Assembly: GCF_014297335.1 (NCBI RefSeq)
Contig: NZ_JACOQH010000001.1
Location: 1-64,000 of the forward strand
Source of the DNA: Roseburia_D yibonii
GTDB lineage: Bacteria > Bacillota > Clostridia > Lachnospirales > Lachnospiraceae
Direction of reading: 5' to 3'
DNA: 64,000 nucleotides
This document shows positions 59,587 through 64,000 of the stretch, one piece after another. The position numbers and the translations under genes are program-made. Positions within the stretch are counted from its first letter, which is position 1, and every line of letters starts with the position of its first letter. The notes below the pieces were generated by a model, which did no database searches, had not been told where the DNA came from, and was given only the letters and a program-made list of their open reading frames with translations.

Positions 59587-60546
59587 TTATGACATGCCCC
59601 CGTGTTTTTGGAACGCAAGATTTAACCCCTCCGACAGTGTCAGGCTGATCTGCCGGATCGACTCATCAATGTCCTTTGGTGTCACAAACATCGCATTCAG
59701 GGACGGCGAAAGCAGTTCCCGGAAAAGCGCATGTTTCTCGGACTCCTCCAGCGCATTTAAGGAATGTCCGATCCGTTTTAAGTGCTCCGCCTGCGTCATT
59801 GCCCCGATCAGACTGCTCATGGTGTCACTCACGATCGTTGCCGCATCGACCACCGTGGGCACTCCGATTGCGATCACCGGTACCCCGATGCTTTCTCTGT
59901 TGATCCCGTTTCTGTGGTTTCCGACACCGGATCCCGGATTGATCCCAGCATCTGTGATCTGTATGGTGCGGTTTAAGCGCTTTACACTCCGCGCCGCAAG
60001 CGCATCGATCACAAAAATGCAGTCCGGTTTTGTCTCTTTAGCCACCCCCTGCACGATCTCAAGGCTTTCCATACCGGTCTGTGCCATCACGCCCGGCACG
60101 ATCCCGCTGATCTGGTTTGTGTGTTCCTCCCCTAGCGCGTATGTGCCAAATTCCCGGATCATATGGCGGGTGACAAACAGCTGATCTACCACATTCGGGC
60201 CCAACGCATCGGGTGTCACCTCACGGTTTCCAAGTCCCACGACCAAAAGCGACATGTCTTTTTGCTCCAGCGGCACCAGCTCCCGGATGATACGCGCAAG
60301 TTCCACTGAAATTTCCTTATGATACTCCTCATCCTCCTCCATCATATTCGGCGCCTCTAACGTGACATACGTTCCTTTTGGTTTTCCCATGCTTTTTGCC
60401 CCGTTTTCGGTCTCGATCACGACTTTTGAGATCAGCATGTCCTTTCCTGCTCTCTTTTCCTCCAACACAACACCTTTTATCTCGACGTTGTCTTCCTCAA
60501 ATTTTTCTCTTGCCTCCAGCGCAAGGTCTGTTCTTATCTCGTACAT
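59587..60546 (-). CDS. gpr: Germination protease GPR
   Basis: A 319-residue aspartic-type protease that degrades small acid-soluble spore proteins during germination. It begins YEIRTDLALEAREKF, close to the usual autoprocessing region, then IKGVVLEEKRAGKDMLIS. The conserved core has LLVVGLGNREVTPDALGP and FVIDALAARSVKRLNRTIQI. Synthesis under a forespore sigma factor is known for the family; I could not pick a convincing sigma-G promoter. It is followed by spoIIP. Confidence 0.96.
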   Translation of the reverse strand: MYEIRTDLALEAREKFEEDNVEIKGVVLEEKRAGKDMLISKVVIETENGAKSMGKPKGTYVTLEAPNMMEEDEEYHKEISVELARIIRELVPLEQKDMSLLVVGLGNREVTPDALGPNVVDQLFVTRHMIREFGTYALGEEHTNQISGIVPGVMAQTGMESLEIVQGVAKETKPDCIFVIDALAARSVKRLNRTIQITDAGINPGSGVGNHRNGINRESIGVPVIAIGVPTVVDAATIVSDTMSSLIGAMTQAEHLKRIGHSLNALEESEKHALFRELLSPSLNAMFVTPKDIDESIRQISLTLSEGLNLAFQKHGGMS

Positions 60547-60622
60547 CTTTTCACCACCTGTATTTTTTGCATATCAATCATCTGTATTTCTATTTTTTAC
60601 AAAAAAAAACGAAAATATGTAT

Positions 60623-60651
60623 TGACAGATCCTCTTACGAAAGCTACAATA
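60623..60651 (+). promoter_or_regulatory. Promoter of rpsT
   Basis: A perfect TTGACA (60623-60628), 17-bp spacer, TACAAT (60646-60651), giving a leader of about 78 nt. Confidence 0.8.
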
Positions 60652-60662
60652 TCATAGTATGT

Positions 60663-60697
60663 TTATATCAGATCGTCCGTGTCCGGCTCTGATATAA
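60663..60697 (+). promoter_or_regulatory. Hairpin in the rpsT leader
   Basis: A perfect 10-bp stem TTATATCAGA/TCTGATATAA (60663-60672 with 60688-60697) and a 15-nt loop containing CCG repeats. It sits in the 5' leader about 40 nt before the start. It may stabilise the mRNA or be a site for autogenous control by S20. Confidence 0.5.
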
Positions 60698-60736
60698 GAA
60701 AATGATTTTATTTCACAATAATTGGAGGTGTACAGG

Positions 60737-61000
60737 TTGGCTAACATCAAATCTGCAAAGAAAAGAATTTTAGTAAATGAGACAAAGGCTGCCAGAAATA
60801 AGGCAATCAGATCCAGAGTTAAAACATCCATCAAGAAGGTTGAAGCTGCTGTAACAGCAAACGATAAGGCTGCTGCTCAGGCTGCTCTGATCGAAGCAAT
60901 CGCTGAAATCAACAAGGCTGCTTCCAAGGGTGTATATCATAAAAACAATTCTTCCAGAAAGATTTCCCGTTTAACAAAAGCTGTTAACAAGATCGCTTAA
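60737..61000 (+). CDS. rpsT: 30S ribosomal protein S20
   Basis: An 87-residue, Lys/Arg/Ala-rich helical protein that binds 16S rRNA early in 30S assembly. Conserved stretches are NIKSAKKRILVNETKAARNK, SRVKTSIKKVEAAV and KGVYHKNNSSRKISRLTKAV. The start is a TTG at 60737 with GGAGGT 7 nt upstream, giving the normal family length; a poor start codon could help keep synthesis low, as UUG does for S20 in E. coli. It is monocistronic and plus-strand. Confidence 0.97.
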   Translation: MANIKSAKKRILVNETKAARNKAIRSRVKTSIKKVEAAVTANDKAAAQAALIEAIAEINKAASKGVYHKNNSSRKISRLTKAVNKIA

Positions 61001-61064
61001 TCTGGGATGAACATATGGCAAAAGGCAAATGCTGCTGCTTTTTGCATCGGAATATCTGAATGAA

Positions 61065-61104
61065 AAAGAAACATCAGTACCGTCATACTGATGTTTCTTT
61101 TTTT
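61065..61104. terminator. Terminator between rpsT and holA
   Basis: A 15-bp stem (AAAGAAACATCAGTA with its complement) and a 6-nt loop, then T-run on plus and A-run on minus. It can serve rpsT and, on the other strand, comEC-holA. The 65 bp before it hold nothing else recognisable. Confidence 0.9.
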
Positions 61105-61108
61105 GTTG

Positions 61109-62095
61109 TCATGCCATCGTCCCGCTGTACCGGATCAAAAACGTCTCCACTGCCAGCTGGTCTGTCATGCGCCCGGTCTTGGTATCCTCCTCCGCACGCA
61201 CGCCATCTTCCAGTGCCGCCCGAAGTTCTTTCATCGAAAAGCTTTTCGCCTGCACCAGATTTCTCCTCACCGCGAACTCCGGTATTCCGGCTTTCGACGC
61301 GATCGATTTATTATCAAACCCAAGTCTGCGCAGATCTTTCACCTGCATCAGAATATGAAACTGCCTTGTGATCAGAAACAGGATCCGCATGGGCGGTTCC
61401 TTCAGTGCCAGCAGATCATAATATAAAGAAAGTGCCTTTTTCTGATTTTTTTCAGCAATGGCATTTACCATCTCAAAGATCTTGCTGGTCGTCTGTCCCA
61501 CACAGACCGCTTCCACATCCGCAGCCTCGATCACATCTTTTCCCATCGTGTAACAGATCAGCTTTTCCAGCTCTCTGTCAATGTTTTCCATATCTGTTCC
61601 GGTACGGCTCAAAAATAGCTGCATGACCGGGGTGGTGATATTGCGTTTTTCCTTTTTTAACCGGCCCAGGATCCAGCGGATCAGGATCTCATCCGTCTGC
61701 TTTTTAAATTCCACAACGCTCCCTGTCTTCTGCGCCGCCTTATACATCTTTGAACGCTTATCAATTTCCTCTTCCACAAAAACAAGGCAGGTACTCTCCG
61801 GCAGTTCCGGAAGATACGCTGCCAGCTCCTCACAGGAATTTTTAAAAAAGCCGCTGTTCTCGATCAAGATCAGTCTTCGATCCGCGAAAAACGGAAGCGT
61901 TTCCGCCAGGTCGATAATGGCTTTGGGATTGGTATCCTTTCCCTCAAATGATGAAAAATTCATCGTATCATCCGAAGCGACCAACGCCTGCTTCAACTTC
62001 CGTTTATACTGATGCTTTAAGTATGCTTCCTCCCCAAATAACAGATATACCCTCTTAAATTGTCCGCTTTTAATATCTTCATCAATCGTTTTCAT
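61109..62095 (-). CDS. holA: DNA polymerase III subunit delta
   Basis: A 328-residue clamp-loader subunit that opens the sliding clamp. It begins GQFKRVYLLFGEEAYLKHQY. The P-loop-like fold follows with TLPFFADRRLILIENSGFF and STCLVFVEEEIDKRSKMYK. The C-terminal collar domain has MRILFLITRQFHILMQVKDL. Sequence conservation in this family is low, but the pattern and the place after comEC and near rpsT are typical of Firmicutes. The start lies 5 nt after the comEC stop, with a weak ribosome site, so coupling is likely. Confidence 0.93.
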   Translation of the reverse strand: MKTIDEDIKSGQFKRVYLLFGEEAYLKHQYKRKLKQALVASDDTMNFSSFEGKDTNPKAIIDLAETLPFFADRRLILIENSGFFKNSCEELAAYLPELPESTCLVFVEEEIDKRSKMYKAAQKTGSVVEFKKQTDEILIRWILGRLKKEKRNITTPVMQLFLSRTGTDMENIDRELEKLICYTMGKDVIEAADVEAVCVGQTTSKIFEMVNAIAEKNQKKALSLYYDLLALKEPPMRILFLITRQFHILMQVKDLRRLGFDNKSIASKAGIPEFAVRRNLVQAKSFSMKELRAALEDGVRAEEDTKTGRMTDQLAVETFLIRYSGTMA

Positions 62096-62100
62096 AAAAT

Positions 62101-64000
62101 TTATTTTAGCACAGGATACACTTTTTCTTCAAGCGGCTTTCCATAGTTTTGTACCGCAAAGCCCTCTTTCGTCTTCCTTATTCGGATCCGCCCGCCTTTC
62201 ATGGTGTAGCAGATCTCTGACGCATACGCTTCCATGTGTGCCACCGCGTCCTTTCCCGGATGTCCGTACCTGTTATTCGCGCCGCACGAAACTACACAGA
62301 CTTCCGGTGAGAGCACCTTTAAAAAGTCTTCTGAATTGGAATAATTTGAGCCATGATGTGCCGCCTTATAAAAAAACAGCTCCGGCAGCTTTGTTTTCTC
62401 TGTAAGCCATTCTTCTTCTGCCTTTGAAATATCACCGGTAAAAAGACCACGGAACCCTTCTGTCTCATACAATAACACCATCGAACCGGCATTGGCATCC
62501 TCCACCGGATAATCTGCGGTTGGAAAAATACAGGTGATCCGGTCATTTTTCGTCCGCAGACTCTCCTTTGCTTTTAAATAGCATATCATAATTCCGTTTC
62601 TTTCAATCTCTTCCTCCAATTTTTCAAGGGAAGCATCCCGGTATCCATATTCCGGAAACACAACAGTCCCGATCGGGTAATCCAGCTGCAGGATCTCTTC
62701 CAGCCCATTGATATGATCTGCATCCGTATGGCTGACGAACCAGTAATCGATCCGCCTCACGCCTTTCGCTTTTAAAAACGGCAGGATCCGGTATGTGCCA
62801 ACGCCGGACACACTGCTGCTGCCGCCATCGAAAAACATTGATATGCCATCGCTCGTGCAAAGATAAATGCCATCTCCCTGTCCGACATCCAAAACATCGA
62901 TCTCCATCTGCTTTTTATGAGGAAAAAGCAGGATCCCAACGAGCAGCACCATGCCGCCACCCAGACACAGCCGTTTCCGCATCCCGGTACTTTTTTGTCC
63001 TTCTGTCCGCTTCCCTGCAGAAAAGAGCAGCACTGCAAGCAGGCCGTAATAAACGATCAGCCGCGCTCTCCCCGGACTTCCCGTGATCCATTGCGCACAT
63101 GGAAGCGCCAGAAAGGCGCCACACACTTTTTCATAGAATAACAGTAAAAGATCGGGCAGCCACAGAATCAAATGCGCAAGCCTGGGCACTGCGGTACCAA
63201 GGATCCCGCCGATCAGTCCGCATCCCAACACGACTCCCATAAACGGAAGCAGGATCAGATTGATCCATACCGCATAGACCGGGATCTCATAATAAAAACT
63301 GCATACAAGCGGAAGCGTCATAAGCTGGATCCCTGCGCTGGTCAAAATATTTTTTAGCAGTGCATGTTCCGGCAAAAATCCGGCTGCCAATGCCTTTCCA
63401 GCGACAACTACACCCGTGACCGCCGCAAATGAGAACAAAAATCCGGGGTAAAAAAGCAGAAACGGATTTCCGCCAAGCAACAGCACCCCGGCTGCCGCAA
63501 GCGCCGTAAGCGAATCGTAGCTTCTCCCCATGCCATCCGCCGCAAGCAGGAAAAGAAACATCAAAAACGCCCGCCTGGCAGATACATCAAAGCCACTCAT
63601 ATACGCAAAACAAAATACCAGACTTCCCGCAAAAAGCCCTGCTCCACGATAGGTTCCACCCCGTTTTTTTAGGAAGCGGTAAGACGTCAGCCCGATGACC
63701 GACAAGTGCAGACCCGAAACACAGAGCACATGCGAGAGCCCGGACTTCTGATACATGGTTTTTATCTCTGAATCCAGCTGCGACTTGTCCCCGAGCACCA
63801 TCCCCATCATCACACCGGCATTCTGCGGCGACATTTCTTTTTGATAGACACTCTTTAAGCGCTCCGCGAGTGCAAAAAGTTTCTCCGCAAACCAGTTCGT
63901 TTCTCCATAGATTCCAAGCAGCTTTGCCTGTTTTACCTTAAAATCAATCTGCTTTGCCCGGTAATAGGCCTTTTCATTAAAATTTCCTTCATTGCGCGCC
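62101..64000 (-). CDS. comEC: ComEC/Rec2 DNA uptake channel (5' end outside window)
   Basis: At least 632 codons; the frame stays open to the window edge, so the N-terminus is missing. The visible part starts in the DUF4131-type region (GNFNEKAYYRAKQIDF). The competence membrane domain follows with LSHVLCVSGLHLSVIGL and several hydrophobic segments. Last comes a metallo-beta-lactamase-like domain with DVGQGDGIYLCTSDG, WFVSHTDADHINGLEEI and YKAAHHGSNYSNSEDF, whose metal motif is intact. The protein passes single-stranded DNA into the cell and the C-terminal domain may degrade the other strand. An in-frame ATG at 63834 is internal. Confidence 0.95.
   Translation of the reverse strand, partial: ARNEGNFNEKAYYRAKQIDFKVKQAKLLGIYGETNWFAEKLFALAERLKSVYQKEMSPQNAGVMMGMVLGDKSQLDSEIKTMYQKSGLSHVLCVSGLHLSVIGLTSYRFLKKRGGTYRGAGLFAGSLVFCFAYMSGFDVSARRAFLMFLFLLAADGMGRSYDSLTALAAAGVLLLGGNPFLLFYPGFLFSFAAVTGVVVAGKALAAGFLPEHALLKNILTSAGIQLMTLPLVCSFYYEIPVYAVWINLILLPFMGVVLGCGLIGGILGTAVPRLAHLILWLPDLLLLFYEKVCGAFLALPCAQWITGSPGRARLIVYYGLLAVLLFSAGKRTEGQKSTGMRKRLCLGGGMVLLVGILLFPHKKQMEIDVLDVGQGDGIYLCTSDGISMFFDGGSSSVSGVGTYRILPFLKAKGVRRIDYWFVSHTDADHINGLEEILQLDYPIGTVVFPEYGYRDASLEKLEEEIERNGIMICYLKAKESLRTKNDRITCIFPTADYPVEDANAGSMVLLYETEGFRGLFTGDISKAEEEWLTEKTKLPELFFYKAAHHGSNYSNSEDFLKVLSPEVCVVSCGANNRYGHPGKDAVAHMEAYASEICYTMKGGRIRIRKTKEGFAVQNYGKPLEEKVYPVLK

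Noticed and set aside
1..64000. tRNA, rRNA or CRISPR array
   Set aside because: No cloverleaf-like gene end, rRNA sequence or regularly spaced direct repeats were noticed in the intergenic regions.

Overview
The window looks like chromosome of a low-to-mid-GC, endospore-forming, probably motile Firmicute of the family Lachnospiraceae. The Roseburia/Agathobacter branch is my best guess from gene order and protein style; no rRNA is present to confirm it. Supporting signs are GPR protease and SpoIIP (sporulation), the dimeric GlyS, the hrcA-grpE-dnaK-dnaJ order with a perfect CIRCE, the ireB-ruvX-DUF1292 trio, the era-yqzL-recO order, a pyruvate phosphate dikinase, and a solitary Rpn-family nuclease. 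Almost everything is on the minus strand; only aroC, an HPr-like gene and rpsT are on the plus strand.

1-7041 is an AT-rich accessory island. It holds a complete ISLre2-type insertion sequence (153-1816) with imperfect terminal inverted repeats and a 9-bp target duplication. Next to it is a tightly packed five-gene minus-strand operon (6691 to 1873): AbiEi antitoxin, AbiEii toxin, a restriction-endonuclease-like protein with an ABC-three-component C-terminal domain, a middle component, and a DUF3732 Rad50-like ATPase. Gene junctions overlap or are a few bases apart, and one near-consensus promoter lies in front. Next to that promoter are an 18-bp perfect inverted repeat and a third degenerate copy of its half-site. 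This AbiE plus ABC-3C fusion of two defence modules is the most interesting item in the window. Between the island and ppdK is the tail of an unrecognised gene with its own terminator, suggesting a recombination boundary at the 3' end of ppdK.

7042-12822: ppdK, then a polar amino-acid ABC transporter (binding lipoprotein, permease, ATPase) ending in a cytidylate-kinase-like gene. 12972-20008: two units, a lipoprotein plus glyS, and preP-like M16 protease, era, yqzL, recO. 20206-22661: cold-shock protein, MscS channel, DUF1015 protein. 22731-29573: an amino-acid operon leuB-ilvD-ilvB-serC-serA with a short leader. 29797-34123: a nearly sensorless chemotaxis receptor, yajC, tgt, and divergent aroC. 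34193-41456: a long RNA- and envelope-related minus-strand series (mtaB, ireB, ruvX, DUF1292, RNase J, YlbF, a catalytic-domain-less MltG-like protein, O-methyltransferase, U32 protein, small coiled-coil protein). 41549-45924: HPr-like protein without the phosphorylatable histidine, then prmA-rsmE-cysteine desulfurase-thiI. 46075-51749: the heat-shock operon plus an extra J-domain protein. 51932-58166: membrane protein, hemW, lepA, Rpn nuclease, iron alcohol dehydrogenase. 58256-64000: spoIIP, gpr, rpsT, holA and a 5'-truncated comEC running off the window.

I saw no tRNA, rRNA, CRISPR array or prophage. Coordinates of starts were chosen from Shine-Dalgarno position, so several differ from the longest open frame.
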